DNA of 64,000 bases from Gaiellasilicea sp963789355 (GCA_963789355.1 CAWBKK010000004.1:241297-305296); one strand, 5' to 3'; shown: positions 16,379 through 25,515, numbered from the stretch's first letter. The notes: generated by a model not told the origin, from the sequence alone. Numbers and translations are program-made.

Positions 16379-17131
16379 CTAGGCCCGGCGCTTGTAGCCG
16401 GAGCGGGCGACGAGCCGCGCCGAGAGGCCGGGGAGGAGCGTCTGCATGAGCGCGAAGATCCGGTACCAGCGGGGGACGAAGAGCTCCCGCGTCCCCGCCT
16501 CGACCGCGTCGACGATCCGCTCCGCGACGAGCTCGGGGCCGATCACGGCTCGTCGGAAGAAGGCGCTCCGCAGCGCCGTCTGCTGCGGGAACCCCTCGGT
16601 CTCGACGAAGCCGGGCAGCACGGTGTGGACGCGAACGCCGCGCCCCGCCAGCAGGCCGGTGAGGGAGCGGGAGAACGCGAGCTGGGCATGCTTCGAGGCG
16701 GCGTACGGACCGGCGGGCGCGAACGCGACCACTCCGGCGACGGAGACGACGTTGACGACGTGCGCGCCCGGCTGCAGCCCGGCTTCGAGCGCCCGGACCA
16801 GCCAGACGCCGCCGAGGTAGTTCGTCCGCAGGACCGCCTCGATCCGCTCAGGGTCGAGCGAGAGGAAGTCGCCCCGCCCCGGGATGCCTGCGTTGTTGAC
16901 GAGCAGGTCGACGCGCGGGTGCCGGGCCAGGATCGCCGCCGCGGCCCGATCGACGTCCTCCCGCTCGGAGACGTCGCAGACCTCGATCTCCCCGCCGAGC
17001 TCGGCCGCGAGCTGCTCGAGGCGCTCGCGCCGGCGGGCGACGAGCACCGGCCGCCAGCCGCGGCGTGCCAACTCCCTCGCGGTGGCCTCGCCGATGCCGC
17101 TGGAGGCGCCGGTGACGACGGCGATCCTCAC
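16379..17131 (-). CDS. Short-chain dehydrogenase/reductase
   Basis: Classical SDR of 250 residues: cofactor loop VVTGASSGIGEATA, NNAGIPG, catalytic serine in VSVAGVVAF and YAASKHAQLAFS (YxxxK). RRRERL after the second strand suggests preference for NADPH. The C-terminus carries a hydrophobic helix ending in basic residues (ARLVARSGYKRRA), typical of lipid-acting or membrane-associated SDRs. Convergent with csoR, 7 bases apart. The GTG start at 17131 puts the cofactor loop at the very N-terminus. Confidence 0.87.
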   Translation of the reverse strand: MRIAVVTGASSGIGEATARELARRGWRPVLVARRRERLEQLAAELGGEIEVCDVSEREDVDRAAAAILARHPRVDLLVNNAGIPGRGDFLSLDPERIEAVLRTNYLGGVWLVRALEAGLQPGAHVVNVVSVAGVVAFAPAGPYAASKHAQLAFSRSLTGLLAGRGVRVHTVLPGFVETEGFPQQTALRSAFFRRAVIGPELVAERIVDAVEAGTRELFVPRWYRIFALMQTLLPGLSARLVARSGYKRRA

Positions 17132-17141
17132 GTGGCCGTTC

Positions 17142-20100
17142 CTACGAGCAGACGCGAACGACGCGCTGGGCTTCCGCCTTGAGACCCTTCGCATCGGTGA
17201 CGATCGCACGGAGCGTATGACGACCCTTCGCGGCGCCGGCTCGGCGCCACGTCGCCGTGTAGATGCTGGAGGAGCCGCGGCGGACGGTCGCGATCGGCTT
17301 CCTGCCGTCGAGGAAACGCACCGACCGGACGGCGGAGTTCGATCCCGCGATCACGAGCAGCCGTGGCGCCGCCGTCGTGCACTCGCGGATCTCGGGCGTG
17401 ATCCAGGTGACCGTCGGTTTGGCGACGACCGTGATCGGTCCGCCGGCAAAGGCGGTGTTGGGCAGCAGCTCGTCGCCGACCGAATCGACGTTCTTGGCCT
17501 CCTGGAAGTCCGCGACCGAGGCCTGCACCTGCCGCTTGCCCGCGCGCAGCGCCGGCGCCTCGCGCGGGATCGGGAAGAGCGCGATCCCGCTGGCGGGGTC
17601 GTAGACGGTGGCCCCGATCAGGGTCTGGCCGTAGCCGATCACGAGCGAGTACGGGTCGACGCCGGAGCCGAGGTCGATCACGCGGAGCGCGATCGTCGGC
17701 CTGCCGGCGGGGACGCGGCTGGTGATCAGGCCGAGCAGCGGCGGCTGGAGGTCGTCCACCCAGGCGCGGAGGACGTAGGCGCCGGCCAGCGAGCGGCCGG
17801 TGAACACATCGCGACCCGAGTCGACCGAGACGTAGTACGCCTTCGTGCGCGGGAAGACCGTGCCCGCCGCGCCGATGTCGAGCGGGTAGTCGATCGTCAG
17901 GTTGTTGACGTTGACCGGCAGGCCGGCGTACCCCTGGACGTCGTTCTCGTCCGGCGAGCCGAGGAACCACGGGTGCACGAGCGATCCGGGAGTCGAGACG
18001 ATCACCGCAGCCCCGACGTTCACGGCCGGCTCGTCCAGCCGAATCCGGTACAGCGTCTCACCGCCCGTCTCGCTGACCGGCGCGCCGGCGTAGTTCGGCG
18101 CCGGCCCGAAAGCGGCAGCGGGATACTTGTACACCGAGGCGCGCGAGACGCCGCGGCGCGTGTCGCCCGACTGGATCTGCCGCAGCGGGATCACCGGTGC
18201 CGATTCGAGCCCCGGACGCGTGACGAGAAATGCGTAGGCGACCTTGCGGGTGATCGAGCCGCGGCGGAGGAGGAGGAAGCCGTACGCCTCGCCGGCGGCC
18301 GCATCGGCGGCGGCGCTGGCCCTGACGGGGATCTGGAGGTCGCCGCCGGGAGCGATCGACACCGTGCCGGGGACGACGATCTGAACGCCGCTCGGCTGTG
18401 CCTGCGGCTTGACCTCGATCGTCCAGGCGCCGGAGCCGTCGCCGGCGTCCGAGAGCGAGAGCAGCAGCGACTTCGACGTGGCGCCGCGATTGACGTTCAG
18501 GTCGCCGTAGGAGAGCGAGACCGGATCGGTGAACAGCTTCGGGTCTGTTGCGGACGGCAGGTCGACCTCGCCGGAGCCGGACAGCAGCACAGGCGCCTCG
18601 ATCGTCTGCGCGGTGTTCGCCCAGGCGGGCGCCGCCGTCGAGACGAGGGCCGACTTGACCTGAAGCGACGACCAGTTGGGGTGTCGCTGGAGCAGCAGCG
18701 CCGCGGCGCCCGCGACGTGCGGTGCGGCCATGCTCGTCCCGTCGAAGACGGCGAACGGCCCACCCGCGTTCGGCAGCGTCGCAGAGAGGATCTGGCCCCC
18801 GGGCGCGCCGACGTCCGGCTTCAGCAGGTGGCCGAACGCGGTCAGGCCGGCGGAGGAGAAGCTCGTGACGGTGCCGCCCCGGCCGGTGACGAGCTCGCGT
18901 GGGTCGCGGCCGATCCTGGCCGTCGTGCGGCCGCTTCGGCCGGCGAGGAACGCGCGCAGCTGCTGGCCGTCGAGGTCGGCGATCATCCCGCCCGGCACGG
19001 CGAGCTGGATCGGAATCGGGTTCGCCTCGCCCGGCCGGTTGTCGACGACGATGATCCCGATCCCGCCGGCGGCCTTCACGCGCGTGCTCTTGAGCGCGAA
19101 CGTGCAGGTGCCGCGGGAGACCAGGGCGATCGAGCCGTTCAGCGAGCCAGCGGGAAGCGTGGACGGGCCTCCGTCGAGGTTCCCCGGCGGGCCGCAGAGG
19201 TCGCGCGCGACCGGCTGACCGTTGGTGCCGACGATCGTGCCCACGTCGACGAGCTGCTGGTCGGCGGTGGCCCAGGCGGCGGGGGTCTTCGGGCCGGCCG
19301 TGCGCACGAACGGGATCCGCGAGAGCGGGCCGGGCGTTCCCGGCGCGTTCACCGAGAGGGCGGAGGTGTAGACGTGCGAGTTGGAGAGCGCCGCGACCGA
19401 GATCGCGTCGGGGGAGGTGCCGGGAGAGCCGGCCGAGCCGACGCCGTAGTCGTCGCGGTCGTTACCCGCCGAGATCACGGGGACGACGCCTGCGGCGGCC
19501 ACGTTCCGCACCGCCTCGACGAGCGCGTCGCTGAGCGGATCCGTCTGGGGGCCGCCGCCGGAGAAGTTGATCACGTCCATCCCGTCGCGGACGGCGGCCT
19601 CGAATGCGGCCACGATCTCGGGGGTGTTGCCCACGTGCCCGATCGGCGTGGGCACGTTGAAGACGCGGTAGTTGCCGATGTAGGCGCGCGGCGCCACGCC
19701 CGAGAGCCCGGCTGTCGCCGGGTGGTCCTCGCCCGCCGGGGCGGTCGTGCCGGCATTCCCCGCGGCGATCCCGGCGACGTGCGTGCCGTGAAACGAGGAG
19801 CGCGGGTCGACGGCCAGCTTGGTGCGGTCGTCTGCGCCGGTGCCGACGAAGGAGCGCGCCACGATCACCTTCGGCGACGTCCACTTCGTCCCGCCCTTCG
19901 GGAAGCCGGCCGGGTAGCTGTAGCCCTCCGGATTGAAGAACCGGTTCGCCTGGTCGACGCCGTCGTCGACGACTGCGATCTTCATCCCCTCGCCGCTGCC
20001 TCCGCCGGCGGCTGCGAGCGCGGAGGCGCCGATCATGTCCGGGCCGCGGTTGAGCGCGAGTGTGTAGCGGTAGCTCGGGTAGAGCTTGCGCGCGAATGAG

Positions 20101-20525
20101 AGCTTGGCCGCCTTCGCGAGCTCGGTGGCGGGCAGCTCGACGGCGATCCCGTTCAGCAGGAGCGTGTAGTTGCGCTCCACGCTCGCCGACGGAATCGCGC
20201 GTTTCAGGGTCGTGGTGGCGGCGCGCTGCGCCCGCTGGAGCTTCGCGACGTAGGCCTTCGCGGCCCGGCTCTGCACGTTCAGCCGGCGCGTCGCGCTGCT
20301 GCCCGCCAGCGTGCGGGAGTAGGCGGCGAGAGGCGGCTCCGACAGCGTCAGGATGACGGTGATCCGGCCCTTGCGGTGAGCGTCCGGAATCGTGATCGTT
20401 CCGGCGCGGACGCGCGGGATCTGCACCTCGCCGTGGTGCCGCTCGATCGGCTGGAACGCGGCGGACGCAGTGGCCGTGGCGACGAGTGCCACGCCGAGTG
20501 CGAGAGCTGCGACGAGGCGGCGCAC
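17142..20525 (-). CDS. Secreted subtilisin-like serine protease (S8) with PA domain
   Basis: About 1127 residues. Signal peptide from VRRLVAALALGVALVA to ASA; an I9-like propeptide; catalytic Asp in IAVVDDGVDQ, His in SFHGTHVAGIAAG, Asn in ISAGNDRDDY, Ser in FDGTSMAAPHVAGAAALLL. A protease-associated (PA) insert lies between Asn and Ser (GSIALVSRGTCTFALKS). After the protease comes a long beta-rich C-terminal part of Ig-like modules. I choose GTG 20525 over GTG 20561, because it gives a standard signal peptide and TACTCT lies 7 bases upstream. Likely an extracellular or wall-bound protease for nutrition or maturation. Confidence 0.9.
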   Translation of the reverse strand: MRRLVAALALGVALVATATASAAFQPIERHHGEVQIPRVRAGTITIPDAHRKGRITVILTLSEPPLAAYSRTLAGSSATRRLNVQSRAAKAYVAKLQRAQRAATTTLKRAIPSASVERNYTLLLNGIAVELPATELAKAAKLSFARKLYPSYRYTLALNRGPDMIGASALAAAGGGSGEGMKIAVVDDGVDQANRFFNPEGYSYPAGFPKGGTKWTSPKVIVARSFVGTGADDRTKLAVDPRSSFHGTHVAGIAAGNAGTTAPAGEDHPATAGLSGVAPRAYIGNYRVFNVPTPIGHVGNTPEIVAAFEAAVRDGMDVINFSGGGPQTDPLSDALVEAVRNVAAAGVVPVISAGNDRDDYGVGSAGSPGTSPDAISVAALSNSHVYTSALSVNAPGTPGPLSRIPFVRTAGPKTPAAWATADQQLVDVGTIVGTNGQPVARDLCGPPGNLDGGPSTLPAGSLNGSIALVSRGTCTFALKSTRVKAAGGIGIIVVDNRPGEANPIPIQLAVPGGMIADLDGQQLRAFLAGRSGRTTARIGRDPRELVTGRGGTVTSFSSAGLTAFGHLLKPDVGAPGGQILSATLPNAGGPFAVFDGTSMAAPHVAGAAALLLQRHPNWSSLQVKSALVSTAAPAWANTAQTIEAPVLLSGSGEVDLPSATDPKLFTDPVSLSYGDLNVNRGATSKSLLLSLSDAGDGSGAWTIEVKPQAQPSGVQIVVPGTVSIAPGGDLQIPVRASAAADAAAGEAYGFLLLRRGSITRKVAYAFLVTRPGLESAPVIPLRQIQSGDTRRGVSRASVYKYPAAAFGPAPNYAGAPVSETGGETLYRIRLDEPAVNVGAAVIVSTPGSLVHPWFLGSPDENDVQGYAGLPVNVNNLTIDYPLDIGAAGTVFPRTKAYYVSVDSGRDVFTGRSLAGAYVLRAWVDDLQPPLLGLITSRVPAGRPTIALRVIDLGSGVDPYSLVIGYGQTLIGATVYDPASGIALFPIPREAPALRAGKRQVQASVADFQEAKNVDSVGDELLPNTAFAGGPITVVAKPTVTWITPEIRECTTAAPRLLVIAGSNSAVRSVRFLDGRKPIATVRRGSSSIYTATWRRAGAAKGRHTLRAIVTDAKGLKAEAQRVVRVCS

Positions 20526-20532
20526 GGACGGC

Positions 20533-20548
20533 AGAGTAGCCGTAGGAT
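20533..20548. promoter_or_regulatory. Back-to-back -10 elements for the subtilase and fabI
   Basis: Minus strand: TACTCT (20538-20533) ends 7 bases before the subtilase GTG at 20525. Plus strand: TAGGAT (20543-20548) ends 6 bases before the fabI GTG at 20555. Both transcripts would be leaderless and divergent, only 29 bases separating the two coding regions. Confidence 0.5.
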
Positions 20549-20554
20549 CGCGAT

Positions 20555-21331
20555 GTGTCACGGTTCGAAGGCAAGCGCGCCCTGATCATGGGTGTCGCCA
20601 ACAAGCGTTCGATCGCGTGGGCGATTGCGCGGCGGCTGGCGGACGAGGGCGCCGAGCTCGCGTTCACCTTTCAGGGCGAGCGGATCGAGAGCAACGTGCG
20701 CGACCTCGCCGCCACGGTCGGCTCCGAGCTCGTGACGCCGTGCGACGTCCGCGCGGACGAGGACGTCGAGCGCGTCTTCGGCGAGGTCGCGGCGGCGTGG
20801 GACGGCAAGCTCGACCTGCTCGTCCATTCGGTCGCGTTTGCCGCGGCCGAGGATCTCGAAGGACGCTTCACCGACACGCCGCGCGACCGCTTCTGGATGG
20901 CGATTGACATCAGCGCCTACTCGCTCGTCGCCGCCGCACGCGCCGCCGAGCCGCTGATGACCGCGGCGGGGGGCGGCGCGATCGTGACGATGACCTACCT
21001 CGGCGGCGAGCGCGCCGTGCCGCACTACAACGTCATGGGGGTGGCCAAGGCGACCCTCGACGCGTCGGTCAAGTACCTCGCGTGGGAGCTCGGCGAGCAG
21101 GAAATCCGCGTCAACGCCGTCTCCGCAGGCCCGGTGCGAACCCTTGCGGCCCGCTCGATCGCGGGTTTCACCGAGATGGAGTCGATGTTCGTCGAGCGCG
21201 CCCCGCTGCGGCGCCACATCGACGCCGACGACGTCGCCGCGGCCTCCGCCTACCTGCTCTCGGGCGATGCGAAGAACGTCACCGGCACGACGCTCTACGT
21301 CGACGCCGGCTATCACGCAATGGGGATGTAG
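20555..21331 (+). CDS. fabI: Enoyl-[acyl-carrier-protein] reductase (NADH)
   Basis: Last step of each fatty-acid elongation cycle. The FabI signature is clear: GVANKRSIAWAIA cofactor loop, TYLGGERAVPHYNVMGVAKA with the YxxxxxxxxxYxxxxxxK arrangement (both tyrosines and the lysine), and AGPVRTLAARSI. C-terminal DVAAASAYLLSG and the NVTGTTLYVDAGYHAMGM end are typical. 258 residues. FabI is the triclosan and isoniazid-type target. Confidence 0.93.
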   Translation: MSRFEGKRALIMGVANKRSIAWAIARRLADEGAELAFTFQGERIESNVRDLAATVGSELVTPCDVRADEDVERVFGEVAAAWDGKLDLLVHSVAFAAAEDLEGRFTDTPRDRFWMAIDISAYSLVAAARAAEPLMTAAGGGAIVTMTYLGGERAVPHYNVMGVAKATLDASVKYLAWELGEQEIRVNAVSAGPVRTLAARSIAGFTEMESMFVERAPLRRHIDADDVAAASAYLLSGDAKNVTGTTLYVDAGYHAMGM

Positions 21332-21337
21332 GGCCGG

Positions 21338-23596
21338 TCAGCCTGGAGCCTCGGCGGGCTTCGCCTCGACCGGCGGCGCCTCGCCATCGTGCGGCGCCTC
21401 GATCGTCAGGTTCGGCAGCATCCGGTCGAGCCAGCGCGGGATGTACCACGTCTTCTCGCCCAGGAGCGTGAAGAAGGCGGGAACGAGGGTCATCCGCACG
21501 ATCAGCGCATCGGTCAGGATCGCGACCGCGAGCAGCAGCCCGAATTCCTTCGGAATCCGGTCGGCGCTGAGGATGAAGGCCGCGAAGACCGTGCCCATGA
21601 TCACTGCGGCGGCCACGACCACGCGCCCGATCGCCGAGATCCCGTGCTCGACCGCGGCGCGCGTCCGCAGCCCGTGGACGTGCTCCTCCCGGATCCTGCT
21701 CATCAGGAAGACCATGTAGTCCATCGAGAGCCCGAACAGGATCGCGAAGGTGATCGGGGGCACGAACGTCTCGATCGGCCCGGTCCTGTCGAGGCCGGTG
21801 AGGCCGAGCAGGTGACCCTCCTGCACGACCAGGGTGAGGACGCCGAAGCCGACGAACGCGGACAGGATCGTCGTGATCGCCGCCGTCAGGGAGACGACGA
21901 TCGACCTGAACGCCATCGCCAGGACGACGAACGTGACGCCGATGACGAAGAGCAGGAACAGCGGCAGCCGCTCCATGATCCGGTCGCCGATGTCCTTGAA
22001 CGCTGCGGTCTGACCCGAGACGTAGGCGACCGCGTCACTGTCGGCGACGGCGGCCGGGACGACTTCGCCGCGGAGACGATCGACGAGCTGGTCGGTCGCC
22101 TCGTCCTGCGGGGCAGACGTCGGCGTGACGAAGACGATCGCCACCGTCTCCGCGTCGTTGAGCTGAGGCTCGCCGACGGACGCGACGCCCGGGAGCTCCT
22201 CGACGCCGTCGAAGATCCTCCCCGGCGCGCCCGCGTCGTCGTTGACGTCGACGACGATCGGGATCGGCCCGTTGAAGCCCGCTCCGAACCCTTCCGCGAG
22301 CAGGTCGTAGGCCCGCCGGCTCGTCTGCGCGGTGGGCTGCGTCCCCTGGTCGGCGGCGCCGAGGCGGACGAGGGCGGACGTCGACGCGAGCGCGATCAGC
22401 CCGAGCAGGACGACCGGGAAGACGACCTTGGCGTTCGCGGTCACGAACCGTCCCCAGCGGGCGACGAGCGTCTTCTCGCGGGCCGCCTCGGAGTCGTCGA
22501 GGGGCGGCAGGAACGGAACCTTGAGGCGGTCGATCTTGTGCCCGAGCAGCCGCAGGACGGCGATCAGCAGCGAGTTCGCGATCAGCACCGTCGTCAGGAC
22601 TCCCAGCGAGCTGCCGATGCCGAGCTTGGTCACGAAGTCGAGCCCGAAGAAGGCCAGGCCGGCGACCGAGATCGCCACCGTCAGGCCGGCGAACAGCACT
22701 GCCCGACCGGCGGACGCACCGGCCTCGGCCGCTGCGTCGGCAGGCGAGAGCCCTTCGTGCAGCAGCTGCCGGAAGCGCGTGACGATGAAGAGCGAGTAGT
22801 CGATCCCGACGCCGAGCCCGATCATCGAGACGAGGATCGGCGTGATCGTGTTGATGTCGGTCAGCCCGGCGAGGATGAACAGGAGCAGGAACGCCGTCAT
22901 CAGGGCGACGATCGCGAGCACGATCGGGATGAACATCGCGACGAAGGTCCGGAAGACGATCAGGAGCACCAGGATCGCCGCGAGCAGCCCGAGCAGCTCG
23001 GACGTCCCCTGCTCGACCGGCGGGAACTCGGCTTCGCCGTTGTACTCGACCGTGACGCCGACGGGCTCGACGGTCTCGCGGACCGCCTCCTGGACGGCGA
23101 GGACGGCCTCGCGGTCCTCGTCGAAGATGACGCGATCGAACTGCGCCTGGCTGTACGCGATCCGGCCGTCGTCCGAGAAGCTCTCGTCCTCGAACGGGTC
23201 GGCGACGCTCGTCAGTCCGGCCTCGTCCTCGGTCGGCTCGAACTCCTGCGACTCGAGGCGCGCGATCGCGCTGTCGATCGCGTCCTTCCGCTCCGGCGTG
23301 TCGAGCCGCTCGCCCTCGGGGGCGGCGAAGACGACGTTGAGCACGCCGCCCTGCTCTTCCGCGAACTCCGCCTCGATCAGGTCGGTGGCCTTCTGCGTCT
23401 CCGAGCCGGGAATCTCGAACTCGTCCTTGAGGCTGCCGCCGACTGTGGCGACCAGGGCGATCAGGGCGGCGACGATGCCGAGCCAGGCGACGACGACGCG
23501 CCAGGGATGCGTGGCGCAGGCCCGCGTCCAGCGTGCGAGGCCCCCTGTCGCGAGACGCTCGTGTGCTGCGCGGTGTTCCGTCGGTCTGTCGGCCAT
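21338..23596 (-). CDS. MMPL family RND transporter
   Basis: 752-residue polytopic protein with the MmpL layout: one N-terminal helix, a first extracytoplasmic domain (about 50-195), a block of five or six helices, a second outer domain and a further helix block. The membrane sequence GVGIDYSLFIVTRFRQ and its repeat FGLSMDYMVFLMSRIREE are the paired proton-relay segments of the family. Such proteins export lipids or siderophore-like molecules in actinobacteria. AAAGGAG lies 8 bases before the ATG. The substrate cannot be inferred; the membrane protein gene upstream on the same strand ends 67 bases away. Confidence 0.9.
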   Translation of the reverse strand: MADRPTEHRAAHERLATGGLARWTRACATHPWRVVVAWLGIVAALIALVATVGGSLKDEFEIPGSETQKATDLIEAEFAEEQGGVLNVVFAAPEGERLDTPERKDAIDSAIARLESQEFEPTEDEAGLTSVADPFEDESFSDDGRIAYSQAQFDRVIFDEDREAVLAVQEAVRETVEPVGVTVEYNGEAEFPPVEQGTSELLGLLAAILVLLIVFRTFVAMFIPIVLAIVALMTAFLLLFILAGLTDINTITPILVSMIGLGVGIDYSLFIVTRFRQLLHEGLSPADAAAEAGASAGRAVLFAGLTVAISVAGLAFFGLDFVTKLGIGSSLGVLTTVLIANSLLIAVLRLLGHKIDRLKVPFLPPLDDSEAAREKTLVARWGRFVTANAKVVFPVVLLGLIALASTSALVRLGAADQGTQPTAQTSRRAYDLLAEGFGAGFNGPIPIVVDVNDDAGAPGRIFDGVEELPGVASVGEPQLNDAETVAIVFVTPTSAPQDEATDQLVDRLRGEVVPAAVADSDAVAYVSGQTAAFKDIGDRIMERLPLFLLFVIGVTFVVLAMAFRSIVVSLTAAITTILSAFVGFGVLTLVVQEGHLLGLTGLDRTGPIETFVPPITFAILFGLSMDYMVFLMSRIREEHVHGLRTRAAVEHGISAIGRVVVAAAVIMGTVFAAFILSADRIPKEFGLLLAVAILTDALIVRMTLVPAFFTLLGEKTWYIPRWLDRMLPNLTIEAPHDGEAPPVEAKPAEAPG

Positions 23597-23662
23597 GGCG
23601 GCGGCTCCTTTGTTGTTGCTTGGTCTCTACGTTAGACGTGCGAGCACAGTCGAACTCATCGT

Positions 23663-25147
23663 TCACCGCCTCGTAACCACGCGCGGGACGCCGCCGCGGT
23701 ACTCGACGAGGACGCTGACGCCCAGCTCCTCTGCTCGCTCCGGCAGCTCGCGCGCCGCTTGGAACGCGCCCGGCGGCGCCGAGGTCGAGTACCCGAGCGG
23801 CCGCTCGCGCGGCGCCTGCATGGAGTAGTAGAGGTAGATGCTCGCGGCGTAGTCGTCTGGCGCCAGGGCGGGCAGCTCGAGCAGGCGTCCCGGCGGCGCG
23901 TCGGCGACCTGCGCGTACACCGGGTTGTCCTCGTCCGCGACGAGCGGGTCGTACAGCGGCACCCAGAGATCCGCCGCGACGACAACGCACGCGACCGCGG
24001 CGACGAGCCGAGAGCGGGCTTGTGTTTCTGAAACACAAGCCACCGCGGCCGCCGCCAGCGCAGCCAGGCAGAGGCACGCGATCGGCAGCAGCCGCTCCGG
24101 GACGCGGGTTGAGTGAAGGGGTGTATTCCGCCAGAGCAAGCCATATCCGGGCAAGTTGGAACCGAGCGCGAGCAGGCACGGGACGAGCGCGCCGAGCCCG
24201 AGCACGAGGGCGAGCCGGCGCCCGGAAGAGATTGTGTTTCTGAAACACAAGCACCCCAGGCCGAGCGCCGCGGCGAGCGGGAGCAGCCACCCGAGGTAGA
24301 CGAACCGTTCGAACTCGCCCGGATCCCGCGCGAGGAAATCGCCGAAGGTGGCGGAGTAGCGTTCGACCTCCGCATACGGGCGGTCGACCGTGTTGCGGAG
24401 CGAGAGCGCCCAGACGAGAAGGCCGGCGCCCGCGCCTGCGCCGGCGGAGATGATCCCGAGCGTCGGTCGGCGTCGAGCGAGCGCATACGCGAGCACGAAG
24501 GGGATCGCGCCGAGCGCCAGGTGCACCTGGCCCGAGAGCGGAATCGACGCCAGCGCGGCCGCTGCGAGCCACGTCGACCGCCGCTCGACGCCGTAGAGGG
24601 CGAGCGGGAGCAGCATCGAGATCGGCCCGAGCAGATGTCCCGTCGACTGCGCGACGCGGTAGGGGGCGAGCGCGAAGGCAAGCCCGCCCACGAGCGCCGG
24701 GCCGAGGCCGAGACCGAGCGCCCGCAGCCAGAGCGCAGCGAAGCCTCCGGCGCCGGCGTACGTCAGCAGCACGAAGACGTTCCAGCCGGCGACGGTGCCG
24801 AGGAGCGTGCGCAGCGGCCCGTAGACCACGGCGAACGGCCAGCCCGCGAAATTGACGCGCGGCTCCACCTCCGGCTGGAAGCTGTACGGGTCGAGCCAGG
24901 GCGCGGCGCCTCGGGCAAGCTGATGGCCCGGCAGCCAGAGCGTGTAGACCGTCTGCAGGTGGTCGCCGGGCGTGACGCGGCCCTCGCGCGACTCGCCGTA
25001 GCCGAGGAAGCGGTCTGTCTCGAAGACCGCCGGCGCCGTCGCCAGCAGGCCGGCGCCGAGGTAGAGGGCGGTCGCTAGTCCCGCAACGCCTGCGCGGCCG
25101 CGAGCAGCACGTCGAAGTCGGGCACGTCCGAGTCCTCGTACCGCCAC
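23663..25147 (-). CDS. Polytopic membrane protein (YfhO/glycosyltransferase-like), carries two inserted palindromes
   Basis: About 494 residues with roughly ten to twelve hydrophobic helices and an N-terminal outer loop with DHLQTVYTLWLPGHQL, then a C-terminal outer domain (LVADEDNPVYAQVADAPPGRLLELPA). It looks like the GT-C-type membrane proteins that handle polyprenyl-linked sugars, but I see no clear catalytic DE motif and leave it unnamed. The only in-frame start I find is GTG 25147, which overlaps the peroxiredoxin gene by 73 bases. The coding sequence contains two copies of a near-identical palindrome (24018-24040 and 24232-24252), read in two different frames as CVSETQ and CFRNT. Confidence 0.7.
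   Translation of the reverse strand: MAVRGLGRARLRRAARGRAGVAGLATALYLGAGLLATAPAVFETDRFLGYGESREGRVTPGDHLQTVYTLWLPGHQLARGAAPWLDPYSFQPEVEPRVNFAGWPFAVVYGPLRTLLGTVAGWNVFVLLTYAGAGGFAALWLRALGLGLGPALVGGLAFALAPYRVAQSTGHLLGPISMLLPLALYGVERRSTWLAAAALASIPLSGQVHLALGAIPFVLAYALARRRPTLGIISAGAGAGAGLLVWALSLRNTVDRPYAEVERYSATFGDFLARDPGEFERFVYLGWLLPLAAALGLGCLCFRNTISSGRRLALVLGLGALVPCLLALGSNLPGYGLLWRNTPLHSTRVPERLLPIACLCLAALAAAAVACVSETQARSRLVAAVACVVVAADLWVPLYDPLVADEDNPVYAQVADAPPGRLLELPALAPDDYAASIYLYYSMQAPRERPLGYSTSAPPGAFQAARELPERAEELGVSVLVEYRGGVPRVVTRR
24018..24040. repeat. Perfect palindrome, copy 1, inside a coding sequence
   Basis: Arms GCTTGTGTTTC and GAAACACAAGC flank a single T: an 11-bp perfect inverted repeat. 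On the coding (minus) strand it is translated as part of ACVSETQA. AT-richer than everything around it. Confidence 0.9.
24232..24252. repeat. Perfect palindrome, copy 2, inside the same coding sequence
   Basis: Arms TTGTGTTTC and GAAACACAA flank a T, followed by GC as in copy 1, so 21 bases are identical between copies 212 bases apart. Here it is read in another frame as LCFRNTIS. No stop codon occurs in any frame of the element. Confidence 0.9.
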
Positions 25148-25506
25148 GATCCGAGCACCGTACCCTCCTCATCGACGAGGAACGCGCTTCGCCGCGGCAC
25201 GCCCTCCATCCAGCGCCACACCCGCGCGGCGCCGAATCGCTTCGCGAGCGATCCGTTCCAGTCCGAGATCAGCTGGACGTCGATGTCGATCGCCTCCTTC
25301 CAGGCCCGGTGCGACCAGTGCGAGTCGCGTGAGACGCCGAAGACGCGCACACCCGCCCGCTCGAACTCCGGCCGCCTGTCACGCAGGAGGCGCAGTTCCT
25401 GCGTTCAGGTCGGCGACCAGTCGAAGAGGTAGAAGACGAGGAGGACGGGCCCGTTCTCGAGCAGCTCCTCGAGCTCGGCCTCCGCACCCGTGTCGAGCCA
25501 GAACAC
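25075..25506 (-). CDS. Peroxiredoxin-like (AhpC/TSA) selenoprotein, UGA at the peroxidatic position (25405-25407)
   Basis: Reading from GTG 25506 the protein begins VFWLDTGAEAELEELL, then PVLLVFYLFDWSPT, then TGA as codon 34, then TQELRLLRD and the rest of a peroxiredoxin fold (GVRVFGVSRDSHWSH, FLVDEEGTVLGSW) to TAG at 25075. The strand-loop-helix context F-D-W-S-P-T-x-T-x-E-L is the peroxiredoxin active site, with serine at minus 3, and x is the peroxidatic residue; UGA sits exactly there. The 143-residue product has no cysteine at all, so it would be a one-Sec enzyme. It is short at the N-terminus compared with typical members. It lies 9 bases after the MepA-M14 gene in the same operon. Without Sec decoding only a 33-residue stub is made. 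An automatic caller would start at 25350 and miss the active site. Confidence 0.82.
25371..25391 (-). promoter_or_regulatory. Candidate bacterial SECIS element of the peroxiredoxin gene
   Basis: Beginning 13 bases after the UGA, GCC-U-CCUG pairs with CAGG-C-GGC: 3 bp, a U/C mismatch, 4 bp, and a 5-base loop CGUGA. The loop has the adjacent G and U needed by SelB, and the unpaired U recalls the bulged U of the E. coli fdhF element. Paired by eye only. Confidence 0.55.
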
Positions 25507-25515
25507 GGCTCGAAT

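Noticed and set aside
21389..23635. 748-codon plus-strand frame opposite the MMPL gene
   Set aside because: Asp/Glu/Arg-rich low-complexity translation with no domain; antisense shadow of the transporter gene.
24018..24252. CRISPR-like or IS terminal repeats
   Set aside because: Only two copies, no regular spacing, no transposase, and the sequence between them is conserved-looking membrane-protein coding sequence.
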